This document shows positions 1 through 7,935 of a DNA stretch of 39,511 nucleotides, one piece after another (within the stretch, counting starts at the first letter, position 1; every line of letters starts with the position of its first letter). The notes below the pieces were generated by a model. That model made no database searches, was not told the DNA's origin, and was given only the letters and a program-made list of their open reading frames with translations. A program made the position numbers and the translations under genes. The stretch is from contig JAURYA010000054.1 of NCBI GenBank assembly GCA_030654155.1, positions 1 to 39,511 on the forward strand, given 5' to 3'. This DNA comes from Sulfurimonas sp. (GTDB taxonomy: Bacteria; Campylobacterota; Campylobacteria; Campylobacterales; Sulfurimonadaceae).

Positions 1-320
<320 letters not shown>

Positions 321-386
321 CTATAAATAAACCTCCTCTGAAGCCTAAATTTCATAAAATACGTTTAATTAACTAGAGGAAGACAA

Positions 387-1610
387 ATGCCATTTTCTAA
401 ACTTGGTCTATCACCGCAAATCCAAAGCACGCTTAAAAAAAGCGGCTACATAACACCTACTCCAATCCAGGAACAAGTTATCCCGCTTGTGTTAAAGCAT
501 AACGACATTATGGCAATGGCACAGACGGGAAGCGGCAAGAGTGCAAGTTTTGTACTGCCGATTTTAGAGCTTTGGTCTAAGAGTGTCGGTGAGGGAAAAG
601 CAAAGATTAAAGCCCTAGTTCTTACTCCTACAAGGGAGCTTACTCTTCAAGTTGCAGATGCTTTTTGCACTTTTGGCGCGGATTTGAGTAGAAAACCAAA
701 AGTAGTCAGCATTATCGGCGGAGAGAGCATCGGCGAGCAAATTTACGCCATTCAGCAAGGGTGCGATATTTTGGTGGCGACCTCAGGGAGATTGCTTGAC
801 GTGCTTACAAAAAAACAGACAAATCTTTCACACTTAGAGTTTTTTGTTCTGGATGAAGCAGATAAGATGCTTAATCTTGGCTTTTCAGATGAGCTAAATG
901 CTATCCTTGAAGCAATTCCGCAAAAGCGTCAAAATCTTCTCTTCTCGGCAACCTACCCTCAAAAAATTTTAGATATTGCTTCAAAAATCACGCAAAATCC
1001 AATCCAAGTAACGCTAGGGCAAGAGGTGCCGACAGTAGAGAGTGTTATCCAGCGCGCAATTCAGGTAAATAGAGAAAATCGCGGCCCGCTTCTAAGACAT
1101 CTGCTTGATACTGAAAAGTTAGAGCAAGTTCTTGTATTTATGGCAAACAAAAGAGCTACGGACAACATAGCGGCTAAGTTTAAAAAGTACGGTTACAAGG
1201 CGGAGTCGTTTCACGGGGATTTGCTTCAGGATGAGCGCACACTTATGCTAGATGAGTTTAAGTCCAAAAAAATAAAGATACTTTTTGCAACAGATATTGC
1301 TGCAAGAGGATTGGATATCAGCGATGTCTCATGCGTTATAAACTTTGATTTGCCACGCTCTCCTACGGATTATATCCACCGTATAGGTCGTACAGCAAGA
1401 GCCGGAAAATCAGGAATGGCTATATCGTTTATATCCCATGAGGATAAAGCGCATTTTGATATCATTCAAAAGCGCTGTAAAACAAATCTGAGTATGGAAC
1501 AGATAGAGGGATTTCAGATAACGGGAGAAGCTCTCGCAAGGGTAAAAGGTCCAGAACCAATCAAAGGCAAGGGAAAAAGTAAAAAAGACAAAGCGAGAGA
1601 AAAGGCTTAA
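387..1610 (+). CDS. DEAD-box RNA helicase (RhlE-like)
   Basis: ATP-dependent RNA unwinding enzyme, probably acting in RNA turnover or ribosome assembly. All helicase motifs are present in order: the Q-motif region near residues 5-30, motif I AQTGSGKS (about 45-52), PTRELTLQ (Ia), DEAD (about 156-159), SAT (III), ARGLDI (V) and HRIGRTARAG (VI). The C-terminal tail is short and lysine-rich (KGKGKSKKDKAREK), as in RhlE-type proteins that bind RNA non-specifically. At 407 aa the protein is complete. The start is supported by AGAGGAAG seven bases upstream. It converges with the next gene and overlaps its stop by 3-4 bases. The subfamily name is an inference; the DEAD-box identity is certain. Confidence 0.95.
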   Translation: MPFSKLGLSPQIQSTLKKSGYITPTPIQEQVIPLVLKHNDIMAMAQTGSGKSASFVLPILELWSKSVGEGKAKIKALVLTPTRELTLQVADAFCTFGADLSRKPKVVSIIGGESIGEQIYAIQQGCDILVATSGRLLDVLTKKQTNLSHLEFFVLDEADKMLNLGFSDELNAILEAIPQKRQNLLFSATYPQKILDIASKITQNPIQVTLGQEVPTVESVIQRAIQVNRENRGPLLRHLLDTEKLEQVLVFMANKRATDNIAAKFKKYGYKAESFHGDLLQDERTLMLDEFKSKKIKILFATDIAARGLDISDVSCVINFDLPRSPTDYIHRIGRTARAGKSGMAISFISHEDKAHFDIIQKRCKTNLSMEQIEGFQITGEALARVKGPEPIKGKGKSKKDKAREKA

Positions 1611-1894
1611 TCCTCATCAAATCCGAAATCGTCTTCGTCGTCGCCCTTTTGAGCCTCTAAAATATCATCAATCATCTCTTTACACTCATCTTCTTCGATA
1701 TCGCCGCTAGCTATATCTTCCAAAACATCTTGCAAATCTGCTTTGAACTCGCGAAGCTCTTCTATCTCTTCTTTTGCATCAGCACTTGCTTCTTTACTGT
1801 CAGAAATCTCTTCAAAAATTTCATCCAATCTGTCATCTATATCCGGAATAACGCTCTTTGTTATCAACTCTTTTAATTTTTCTGCATAAGACAT
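1607..1894 (-). CDS. Small acidic helical protein, unknown function
   Basis: I do not recognise a named family. The protein is about 95 aa, almost entirely charged and probably helical. It is rich in Glu/Asp with an acidic C-terminal tail (DDEDDFGFDED). A longer reading starts at a GTG at 1903, but that GTG is itself part of the AAAGGTG ribosome site. The ATG at 1894 (MSYAEKLKEL) sits 6-7 bases behind it and is preferred. The 3' end overlaps the stop of the convergent helicase gene. A minus-strand TATAAT at 1925-1930 probably drives it. No signal peptide or membrane segment is visible, so it should be cytoplasmic. Confidence 0.75.
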   Translation of the reverse strand: MSYAEKLKELITKSVIPDIDDRLDEIFEEISDSKEASADAKEEIEELREFKADLQDVLEDIASGDIEEDECKEMIDDILEAQKGDDEDDFGFDED

Positions 1895-1924
1895 AAAAAA
1901 CACCTTTTATAATTTAGTTCTGTA

Positions 1925-1969
1925 ATTATACTCTATATAAGAGGATTCTAACAAACCCTTAACTATAAT
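1925..1969. promoter_or_regulatory. Back-to-back -10 boxes of two divergent genes
   Basis: A minus-strand TATAAT at 1925-1930 faces the small acidic protein. A plus-strand TATAAT at 1964-1969 faces the CinA-like gene, with a leader of about 16 bases. Both hexamers match the consensus exactly. The -35 elements are not clear, as is usual in this phylum. Confidence 0.5.
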
Positions 1970-1991
1970 TGATGAAAAATAAAAGAGATAT

Positions 1992-2723
1992 ATGAATTTT
2001 TACGCTTGCATCATTGGCAGTGAGATATTAAACGGACGCAGAGAAGACAAGCACTTTGAGTTTTTAAAGAGTGAGCTTCAAAAGTACGGACATGAACTAT
2101 TTGCTTCTTTCATCATAAAAGATGATGAAGACCTGATTAAAAAAATCTACAAGTTTATAAAAGATGATGAACAAAGCGTTATGTTCTCTTTTGGCGGTAT
2201 AGGTGCAACGCCTGACGATTTAACAAGAGCAATTGCTGCAGAAATTTTTACTTTACAGCCGCTTGAGAGACATAAAAAATTTGAGCAGGACATTATAGAT
2301 AGATTTAAAGAGGAAGCATATCCTCATAGAATTCACATGTCGGATCTGCCGCAAAACTCTAAACTTCTCTTTAATCCGATAAACAACATGTCAGGTTTTT
2401 CTCTAGAGGATAGATACTTTTTTACTCCCGGATTTCCGCAAATGTCACATCCGATGGTTAGCTCCGTGATAGAAAAATTATTTAGCAAATCCGTACAAAA
2501 ATATAGACTGACTCTTTTAGCCCAAACAAGCGAAAACACGCTTATAAACATAATGAAGCAGGTTCCATCTGACATCGAACTATCATCCCTGCCGATACTA
2601 AAAGATGCAAAGGCTTCCGTGGAGATATCGCTGTGCGGGGTTGATAAACTACATGTAGAAAAATATTTTAAACTTTTTAGTGAGTATCTTGAAGAGTCAA
2701 ATATAGCTTATAATTTAATTTAA
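1992..2723 (+). CDS. CinA/MoaB-type molybdopterin-binding domain protein
   Basis: This protein has the fold of MogA/MoeA/CinA. The N-terminus CIIGSEILNGR matches the CinA/MoaB opening strand (usually GdEil.G). FSFGGIGATPDDLT (about 67-80) matches the family signature GGtGpTpDDlT. At 243 aa it covers only the molybdopterin-like domain plus a short C-terminal part and lacks the PncC amidase domain of full CinA. CinA-type proteins have been linked to competence and to pyridine nucleotide repair, but stand-alone versions have no firm role, so I assign none. It is preceded by an AAAAGAGAT ribosome site and its own TATAAT box, and followed by a tiny membrane ORF. Confidence 0.85.
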   Translation: MNFYACIIGSEILNGRREDKHFEFLKSELQKYGHELFASFIIKDDEDLIKKIYKFIKDDEQSVMFSFGGIGATPDDLTRAIAAEIFTLQPLERHKKFEQDIIDRFKEEAYPHRIHMSDLPQNSKLLFNPINNMSGFSLEDRYFFTPGFPQMSHPMVSSVIEKLFSKSVQKYRLTLLAQTSENTLINIMKQVPSDIELSSLPILKDAKASVEISLCGVDKLHVEKYFKLFSEYLEESNIAYNLI

Positions 2724-2773
2724 TTATCATATTGTCGATTTCGTCAAATAAGTAAAAATCAAGGAATCGCATT

Positions 2774-2899
2774 ATGTTGGTTTGGCTATTGATATTATTA
2801 TTGGTAAGCGCATCTGTTTATGCTATTTATCGTATCTCATTTTTTAGCAAAAAAGAAGAAAATAAAGAAACTACTCATCACTATACATTTAAAATTTAA
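2774..2899 (+). CDS. Predicted 41-residue single-pass membrane peptide
   Basis: This short ORF begins ATG at 2774 (MLVWLLILLLVSASVYAIYR) and ends TAA at 2897-2899. It has an AAGGA ribosome site about 9 bases upstream. Residues 2-24 form a hydrophobic helix. The remaining 17 residues are polar and charged (SKKEENKETTHH), so an N-out, C-in single-pass topology is likely. It ends 9 bases before the DUF6166-HTH gene, so the two are probably co-transcribed. No family is recognised. The good ribosome site, the hydrophobic start and the tight spacing all favour a real gene, but its size leaves doubt. Confidence 0.6.
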   Translation: MLVWLLILLLVSASVYAIYRISFFSKKEENKETTHHYTFKI

Positions 2900-2908
2900 G
2901 AGGTTAAA

Positions 2909-3541
2909 ATGGCTATAAATAGAAATAATCATGCTTTTAAAGGTCACAGAACGCTGCTTGGAACAAAATACGTAACTTACGGCGAACTGGAACTTCCTCT
3001 TAGATATGATTTATTTGCTCTATCAAAAAATGGTTTTGATTGGGGACATGCCGGTGTTAGCGCGCAGCAACTCGCTTTTTCTATGCTTTATCAACTTACA
3101 AATGAAGAGTTTGCAAAAGATAATGCTCCGCTATTTACAATGGAGGTTGTTTCGAAGTTTAACAACAGAGATTGGGTCATAAGCGGCTTTGACGTTTTAA
3201 AATGGATAAACAAAAATACTCAACAAGTAGAACCTGAGAAAAAAGTTCAAGAGGCAAATGAAGCTTCAAACAATACGCTGGTTTTAAATTCTCAAAAAAG
3301 CACAAAAAAGCCAAAGCCAAAAACAAATGTTGTTAAAGATATATGTGATGAACTCCAAATTACACAAAAACAGCTAGCAAATATTTTAGAGATTCCCGAG
3401 GGAACGGTAAGCAGTTGGGCTGTTAAAAATGAGATTCCGCGACTCGGAAAAAAAGCGATGGAGTTTTACATACAAAGCCAAAAAAATCAAAAAATTGTAG
3501 AGAGCTATAAAAGTTTTGTAAAATTACTTGATATATCTTAG
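2909..3541 (+). CDS. DUF6166-like domain fused to helix-turn-helix domain
   Basis: Residues about 13-105 resemble the DUF6166 family: HRTLLGTKYVTYGELELPL, then FDWGHAGVSAQQLAFSMLYQL, then NNRDWVISGFDVLKWI. This matches my recollection of that domain's WGYGGSGPAQLALAIL and DW-x-L pattern. A lysine-rich linker follows (about 110-145). The C-terminus ITQKQLANILEIPEGTVSSWAVKNEIP (about 150-176) is a clear XRE/CI-type helix-turn-helix, suggesting a DNA-binding adaptor or regulator. DUF6166 proteins are usually short single-domain proteins of unknown role. The start has an AAGAGG ribosome site. The function is unknown and no mobile-element genes adjoin it. Confidence 0.75.
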   Translation: MAINRNNHAFKGHRTLLGTKYVTYGELELPLRYDLFALSKNGFDWGHAGVSAQQLAFSMLYQLTNEEFAKDNAPLFTMEVVSKFNNRDWVISGFDVLKWINKNTQQVEPEKKVQEANEASNNTLVLNSQKSTKKPKPKTNVVKDICDELQITQKQLANILEIPEGTVSSWAVKNEIPRLGKKAMEFYIQSQKNQKIVESYKSFVKLLDIS

Positions 3542-3554
3542 ATTTGAACTCTCT

Positions 3555-4058
3555 TTATCTCGCGTAACTTCTGTTTTTAGGAGCATTTTCGTCATAATTT
3601 AGCAGTTCTAGAATGCTCTTCTTATTAGTTTTTCTGGCAAAATCTATTACGCTGATTCCTTTTGAATCGACTGCATTTTTACTTGCCCCATGCTCTAAAA
3701 GAAGTTTTACTATCTCATATCGTCCATAGCAGACGGCCGCCATAAGCGGAGTAAATCTGCTTCTTCTTTTTGTGCTATCGACATCTACGCCTTGAGAAAT
3801 TAGATATTTTACAATTTCCATATTATCATACGTTACCGCCATATCAAAAATCGAGACACCTTCTTCATCAAAATCATAAATATCTGCACCACTCTCAATT
3901 AGAAACATGATTAAATCAAAATCAGATCTATGTCTTAGCGACGAAGCTAAAACCGACTCTCCAGTCTCATTTGCTTCGTTAACGTCAGCACCATCTTTTA
4001 GGTATTTCTTGATGCCTATAATGTCATTTTTTTTTAATAGTTCAATCCAAGCGTTCAT
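3555..4058 (-). CDS. Ankyrin-repeat protein
   Basis: A 167-aa protein made almost wholly of ankyrin repeats. Three to four helix-turn-helix repeats are visible, with the typical GADVNEANETGESVL, LIESGADIYDFDEEG, YLISQGVDVDS and TPLMAAVCYGRYEIVKLLLEHGAS-type segments. Such repeats form protein-binding scaffolds. No catalytic domain or signal peptide is present, so the protein is expected in the cytoplasm with an unknown partner. It lies alone, converging with the DUF6166-HTH gene and diverging from dapD. A minus-strand TATAAA-like box is just upstream. Naming beyond the repeat type is not possible. Confidence 0.88.
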   Translation of the reverse strand: MNAWIELLKKNDIIGIKKYLKDGADVNEANETGESVLASSLRHRSDFDLIMFLIESGADIYDFDEEGVSIFDMAVTYDNMEIVKYLISQGVDVDSTKRRSRFTPLMAAVCYGRYEIVKLLLEHGASKNAVDSKGISVIDFARKTNKKSILELLNYDENAPKNRSYAR

Positions 4059-4144
4059 AATAATATCTTTTTTATTTTATAATTTTTTAGTAGGCAAAGC
4101 CAAGAACAGTAGTATATACCAAATAGATATTAGTAATGTTTAAG

Positions 4145-4150
4145 TATAAT
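4145..4150 (+). promoter_or_regulatory. Predicted -10 box for dapD
   Basis: TATAAT in the context TTTAAGTATAAT lies 30 bases before the preferred dapD start at 4181. It falls inside the N-terminal extension of the longest reading frame, which argues against that longer start. Confidence 0.6.
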
Positions 4151-4180
4151 TCATCCAATAAATTATTTAAGCGAGAATTC

Positions 4181-5377
4181 ATGGAAATCATTCAAACTAC
4201 AAATGCTTTTAAAGCACTTATCGAGAACATCAAATCATCAATAAATGGGTACAAAGACCCTTTGGCATTTGGTATATGCAGAGTAGATATGGGACAGTTA
4301 AATCTTGGAAAAACTCTTCAGGCTACTTATCCGGTAATCAACTGGAATGAAAACTTCGGCAGCGCGGCTATTTTTATAAGAGCGCTTGTGGAACAAGGGA
4401 TAGATATAGACTTTAAAGAGAGTGAAGCCGTCTGTAACATCAATGCTGCATTTTTAAAAAGCTGTTTAAACGCTTTTACTCCATACGCAGATGAAGCTTA
4501 CGGCGATGCTCATAAAAATATTCAGGTAGTCTCTGCTCTTTATAACCAAATAATGAATAGAGGCTCAATGGAGGGAGAGTTTAAAGTAACATTTATTTTT
4601 GCCGATGAGCCGCTAAAGAGCGTTGAAGCAACTTACTTAAAACTATATGCACTATCACAAGCTAAAGTTGAGATTAGAGGTATAAACCTAAACGGCGCAT
4701 TTGGTGCGCTTCCAAATGTTGCTTGGTCAAACGGTCAGCCGATTGAGCTCGACTACTTAAGAGAATTTGAGATTGAATTAAAATTATCAAACGAATATCC
4801 GCATATTGACTTTGTAGATAAATTTCCAAGATTCCTGCAGCACATTATTCCTGCTGAGAACACTAGAATTTTAGATACGTCTAAAGTTAGATTTGGTGCT
4901 CAGTTAGCTGCCGGAACAACCGTAATGCCTGGTGCGTCATACATAAACTTTAACGCAGGAACAACAGGTCCGGTAATGGTAGAGGGCAGAATTTCAAGCT
5001 CTGCAATAGTTGGAGCAGGCAGCGATGTCGGCGGAGGAGCTTCAATACTTGGCGTTCTTAGCGGAACAGACGGAAATCCAATCTCAATAGGCAAAAACAC
5101 GCTTTTGGGTGCAAATTCTACCTGCGGTATTCCTCTTGGTGACGGTTGTATTATAGACGGCGGTCTTGCAGTTTTTGCAGGAACAAAATTTCATATAAAT
5201 GACGAAGAGATAGCTGAAATCGAAGCTGTTAACCCAAACGTAAAACTATCAAATATTATGAAAGCGTCACAGCTTGCAGGGCTTAACGGGCTGCATTTTA
5301 GACAAAACTCTCAAACCGGTCAATATGTAGTGCAAAGAAGCACAAAAGAGGTTAAGCTTAACGCTGATCTTCATTAA
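4181..5377 (+). CDS. dapD: Tetrahydrodipicolinate N-succinyltransferase
   Basis: Succinyl-CoA-dependent step of lysine and diaminopimelate synthesis, supplying peptidoglycan precursors. The protein is of the long form found in Campylobacterota (about 398 aa here). Its N-terminal half includes PLAFGICRVDMGQLN, and its C-terminal left-handed beta-helix is built of hexapeptide repeats (VRFGAQLAAGTTVMPGASYI through IGKNTLLGANSTCGIPLG, about residues 230-330). The reading frame opens at 4136, but a -10 box lies inside that extension. MEIIQTTNAF at 4181 matches the usual N-terminus, so I start there. A flagellar-rod-like gene follows after 21 bases and may be co-transcribed. Confidence 0.93.
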   Translation: MEIIQTTNAFKALIENIKSSINGYKDPLAFGICRVDMGQLNLGKTLQATYPVINWNENFGSAAIFIRALVEQGIDIDFKESEAVCNINAAFLKSCLNAFTPYADEAYGDAHKNIQVVSALYNQIMNRGSMEGEFKVTFIFADEPLKSVEATYLKLYALSQAKVEIRGINLNGAFGALPNVAWSNGQPIELDYLREFEIELKLSNEYPHIDFVDKFPRFLQHIIPAENTRILDTSKVRFGAQLAAGTTVMPGASYINFNAGTTGPVMVEGRISSSAIVGAGSDVGGGASILGVLSGTDGNPISIGKNTLLGANSTCGIPLGDGCIIDGGLAVFAGTKFHINDEEIAEIEAVNPNVKLSNIMKASQLAGLNGLHFRQNSQTGQYVVQRSTKEVKLNADLH

Positions 5378-5398
5378 GCAAAGAAAAAGGGATTTAAC

Positions 5399-5704
5399 AT
5401 GAATATATCAAACAATATTTCGTCAATACAAGCTCATCAGACTATGATGAATACAAGTGCAAATAACATTGCAAATGTAAATAGTGACGGTTTTGTTCCA
5501 AGGGACACTAGAGTTGTAGCAAGCGAGGGTTCTGTAACTTCAAATAGTAGAAAAGCTGATAACAGCGGCTCAACTAAAAGTCAGACAGATTTGGCAAAAG
5601 AGATACCAGACCAGATAGTAGCACAAAAAGCCACCGCTCTAAACGTTACAGCTATAAAAGCGCAAGATGAGATGTTTGGCTCGCTTCTAGATATAAAAGC
5701 TTAA
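5399..5704 (+). CDS. Short flagellar rod-like protein
   Basis: The N-terminal 35 residues (SIQAHQTMMNTSANNIANVNSDGF) carry the conserved ANNIANVNT-type motif of flagellar axial proteins (FlgB/C/F/G/E). The C-terminal helix (IVAQKATALNVTAIKAQDEMFGSLLDI) resembles the C-terminal half of the same family. The variable D1-type middle domain is missing, so at 101 aa this is a minimal axial protein. It is not FlgC itself, which is longer. A strong AAAAAGGG ribosome site is present. It lies next to dapD rather than in a flagellar cluster. A role as a rod or rod-accessory subunit is an inference. Confidence 0.8.
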   Translation: MNISNNISSIQAHQTMMNTSANNIANVNSDGFVPRDTRVVASEGSVTSNSRKADNSGSTKSQTDLAKEIPDQIVAQKATALNVTAIKAQDEMFGSLLDIKA

Positions 5705-5738
5705 CGCACGAAGCTCCACAACAAGAGCTACTGCGTTA
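5702..5738. terminator. Imperfect inverted repeat at convergent gene ends
   Basis: Arms TAACGCA (5702-5708) with AGCTC (5712-5716) pair with GAGCT (5725-5729) and TGCGTTA (5732-5738) around an eight-base loop. The element overlaps both stop codons of the converging genes. There is no U-tract on either side, so it is a weak or Rho-assisted terminator at best. Confidence 0.35.
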
Positions 5739-7119
5739 GGATATTCATACTAATCAAATTTCTAAGCAGTTCAGCCTCTTCATCAAAATTATCTTCCCCT
5801 CTTCCTAGTCTCAAGGTGCTAAAAATAGGTTTTCCAATTATAATTCTGCCCTCGACTCCATCTTTTTTAGTTTTTATGCCCCAAGCATTATGAAATACTA
5901 TAATTTCATCATCATATGTTCCAACATAAAGAACAATATGCCCTTTTTTGTACAAAAGCGTTTCAAATGGCACAGCCTTCTCTTTTATAACTTTTATCTT
6001 CTCTTCATCGCTTAAGTTTTTAAAAGTTATAACTCTGCCGACTTTACTTTGCTGGGATGAATTTCTAGGAAGCCAAATTCCAAAAGGTGTAAACATATCT
6101 CTAAGCATGGATGAGCAATCCCTCTGCTCATACATTCCGCCCCATCCATAATTTGTTTTTGATACCTCGTTGATAACCGTTGCTAAATTCGTCTCATTTA
6201 GCTTAAGCACTTCTTTAGTAGCTATCTCCTTAGATATTTTAGACTTAAGAAAGAGCGGTTTTGAATTTTTATATGAAGATACCGTTAAGACAGTATATGC
6301 CTCTTCATCCTCCGAGACAAGCGCAAACACCATTCCAATTTTTGATTTAAACAAAAAATTGCCCTCAATGTCATAAATAGGCTTATTCTCTTCAATAATG
6401 GCAACCTGTTGTGCTTTTTGCCAAGTGTCTATATGTTTTTTTTCTAAAATAACAAATTCACTGCTCCTAATCCAACCTGATGCAAAACTGCTAAATACAT
6501 ATGCCCACTCTCTGTCTTTAGAGTAGTGTGAGATAAAAATAGGGCTATTCGCGTGCACGGTACTGTTTTGGAGATAATCAAACGGAAATCCCTCTCCCGC
6601 AAGTGATGGATTTTTCAAAAGCGGTCTTATGGTAGGAAATGACCTCATATTACTCTCTTTTAGCGTCACACCCTTTGCGTTAAGCGTTGCATACTCTTCA
6701 AAATTTGCATTGCTCTGCATCTCATCAAAAAAACTTTGCTCCAACGGTTGTAAATTTTCCCCATAGCTTTTACCTGCGCAATATGAGAAAAATGGCCACT
6801 TTACTGATTTTAAATCCTCTTTTGGTCTCTCCATATTCCATATATTAAAATGGTATCGTTCATATCTACTCTGAATATCATAAAGAGGGGGATTGTTACT
6901 AATATTTTTAGAAAAATAGGCGACATTTTGAGGTATGTTACGTAAATCATCTATTTCAATTGTTTGCGGAAGCTCTTTTTTTAGCACCTCTTCGCAACTG
7001 AGATTTTCATCAATCTTAATCAAAATATCTTTTTTTATATTTTGCACAACCGGCTCAATTTTGCTAGAAGAGCAGCTTGTAAACAGAATCGCCAATAAAA
7101 ATATATATATGTATCTCAA
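5728..7119 (-). CDS. SH3-domain NlpC/P60 peptidoglycan hydrolase, lipoprotein
   Basis: Predicted cell-wall endopeptidase anchored as a lipoprotein. From a TTG at 7119 the protein begins MRYIYIFLLAILFTSCSSS, a signal peptide with lipobox cysteine 16. The longest frame extends upstream into the repressor gene, but an AAAAAGGG ribosome site sits seven bases before the TTG. An N-terminal N_NLPC_P60/SH3 region (bacterial SH3 around residues 150-235, ending WIRSSEFVIL) is followed by the C40 peptidase. The peptidase has Cys335 in RDCSSM, His in GHIVLYVG and a third polar residue in FHNAWG. At 463 aa it is full length for this architecture. It begins 13 bases after the S24 repressor stop, so one operon is likely. 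Confidence 0.88.
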   Translation of the reverse strand: MRYIYIFLLAILFTSCSSSKIEPVVQNIKKDILIKIDENLSCEEVLKKELPQTIEIDDLRNIPQNVAYFSKNISNNPPLYDIQSRYERYHFNIWNMERPKEDLKSVKWPFFSYCAGKSYGENLQPLEQSFFDEMQSNANFEEYATLNAKGVTLKESNMRSFPTIRPLLKNPSLAGEGFPFDYLQNSTVHANSPIFISHYSKDREWAYVFSSFASGWIRSSEFVILEKKHIDTWQKAQQVAIIEENKPIYDIEGNFLFKSKIGMVFALVSEDEEAYTVLTVSSYKNSKPLFLKSKISKEIATKEVLKLNETNLATVINEVSKTNYGWGGMYEQRDCSSMLRDMFTPFGIWLPRNSSQQSKVGRVITFKNLSDEEKIKVIKEKAVPFETLLYKKGHIVLYVGTYDDEIIVFHNAWGIKTKKDGVEGRIIIGKPIFSTLRLGRGEDNFDEEAELLRNLISMNILTQ

Positions 7120-7132
7120 TGCTAAACCCTTT

Positions 7133-7792
7133 TTAATCAACGCTGCCAAATCTGCTAACAACTCTTCCAATTACCTCTATCTCGTCAGGATTTAATGTTT
7201 GGGTTGAGTAAACCTGATTATCAGATATTACATCTATTTTACCGTCTATTCTCTTTTGAACTCTCTTTATAAAAAGTCCCGCTTCTGTTCGTATGGTAAA
7301 CACGCCGCCCCTTTGAAGATCTGTTTTAGCTCTATTTATAAAAACTACATCATTGTAGCTAAATGTCGGCTCCATAGAATCTCCTGATACGTTTATGGCC
7401 TCTATATTTTTCAGCTCTCTCTCGCCGCCAAGCATCATGGCAAACTCATGAGGAATCTCTATCGTCTTTATATCTTCATCAGCAGAGTCAGCTCCGCCGC
7501 CGGCAGATGCATTTATATTAGTAAAATATTTAACCATAAAAAATCTGTTTGTCGCTTCTATAAGGCTTTCCGGCGACTGCCCGTAGAGCAGCCAGTTTAT
7601 AGATATAGACTTTGTTGCGCAAAAATCCAAAAGCTCGCCAAAAGGAATCTTATTTCTTTTTTTCATAGTTGCAAAGTTCATCTGGCTAACACCCAAAATA
7701 TCTGCCACATCTTTATCAAATATTTTTCTGCCGTTAAATTCAGTCGAGACAATACTTTTTATCTCCTCTACTATTTCAAGAAAACTTTTCAT
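7133..7792 (-). CDS. S24-family LexA/CI-like repressor
   Basis: A self-cleaving-type transcriptional repressor. Residues about 20-70 form a CI-like helix-turn-helix (KDVADILGVSQMNFATMKKR). Residues about 110-215 form the S24 peptidase fold, with catalytic Ser139 in VSGDSMEP and Lys176 in GLFIKRVQ. The 37-residue spacing equals that of LexA. An Ala-Gly pair at 97-98 in the linker is the expected self-cleavage site. It differs from LexA in its HTH and resembles phage repressors. A GGAGGG ribosome site and a consensus TTGACT-17-TATAAT promoter precede it. An inverted repeat overlaps the -35, suggesting autoregulation. The C40 lipoprotein gene lies downstream in the same unit. Confidence 0.88.
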   Translation of the reverse strand: MKSFLEIVEEIKSIVSTEFNGRKIFDKDVADILGVSQMNFATMKKRNKIPFGELLDFCATKSISINWLLYGQSPESLIEATNRFFMVKYFTNINASAGGGADSADEDIKTIEIPHEFAMMLGGERELKNIEAINVSGDSMEPTFSYNDVVFINRAKTDLQRGGVFTIRTEAGLFIKRVQKRIDGKIDVISDNQVYSTQTLNPDEIEVIGRVVSRFGSVD

Positions 7793-7825
7793 ATAACCCT
7801 CCAGCTATTTGTTCAAATATTTAAA

Positions 7826-7854
7826 ATTATAATACTTTTTTGCAATTTAGTCAA
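7826..7854 (-). promoter_or_regulatory. Consensus sigma-70 promoter of the S24 repressor
   Basis: On the minus strand TTGACT (7849-7854) is followed, after 17 bases, by TATAAT (7826-7831). This is close to the ideal sigma-70 promoter and unusually strong for this AT-rich window, where clear -35 boxes are rare. A strong promoter that overlaps an inverted repeat fits a repressor that controls itself. Confidence 0.7.
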
Positions 7855-7875
7855 AGATTATATGACAAAATGCAA
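7840..7875. promoter_or_regulatory. Candidate operator, imperfect inverted repeat
   Basis: TTGCAATTTAGTC (7840-7852) is nearly the reverse complement of GACAAAATGCAA (7864-7875), one base being inserted and one changed. The repeat covers the -35 element of the repressor promoter and lies between the repressor and the divergent tiny ORF. It is the most plausible binding site for the S24 repressor. No second copy was noticed elsewhere, though I could not search exhaustively. Confidence 0.45.
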
Positions 7876-7935
7876 TATTTTTTCTCTTGGTTTGAAAATA
7901 TGTGTAGTATTTAAAAATAAATAGAAGGATTTGAA

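Noticed and set aside
1895..1903. GTG start of the small acidic protein
   Set aside because: The GTG belongs to the ribosome binding site of the following ATG.
4136..4180. N-terminal extension of dapD
   Set aside because: It contains the TATAAT box and the extra residues are not family-like; the ATG at 4181 is preferred.
7448..7924. 158-codon ORF antisense to the S24 repressor
   Set aside because: It runs through the repressor coding strand and upstream region, has no ribosome site or recognisable domain, and contains Cys/Phe-rich low-complexity text typical of a frame shadow.
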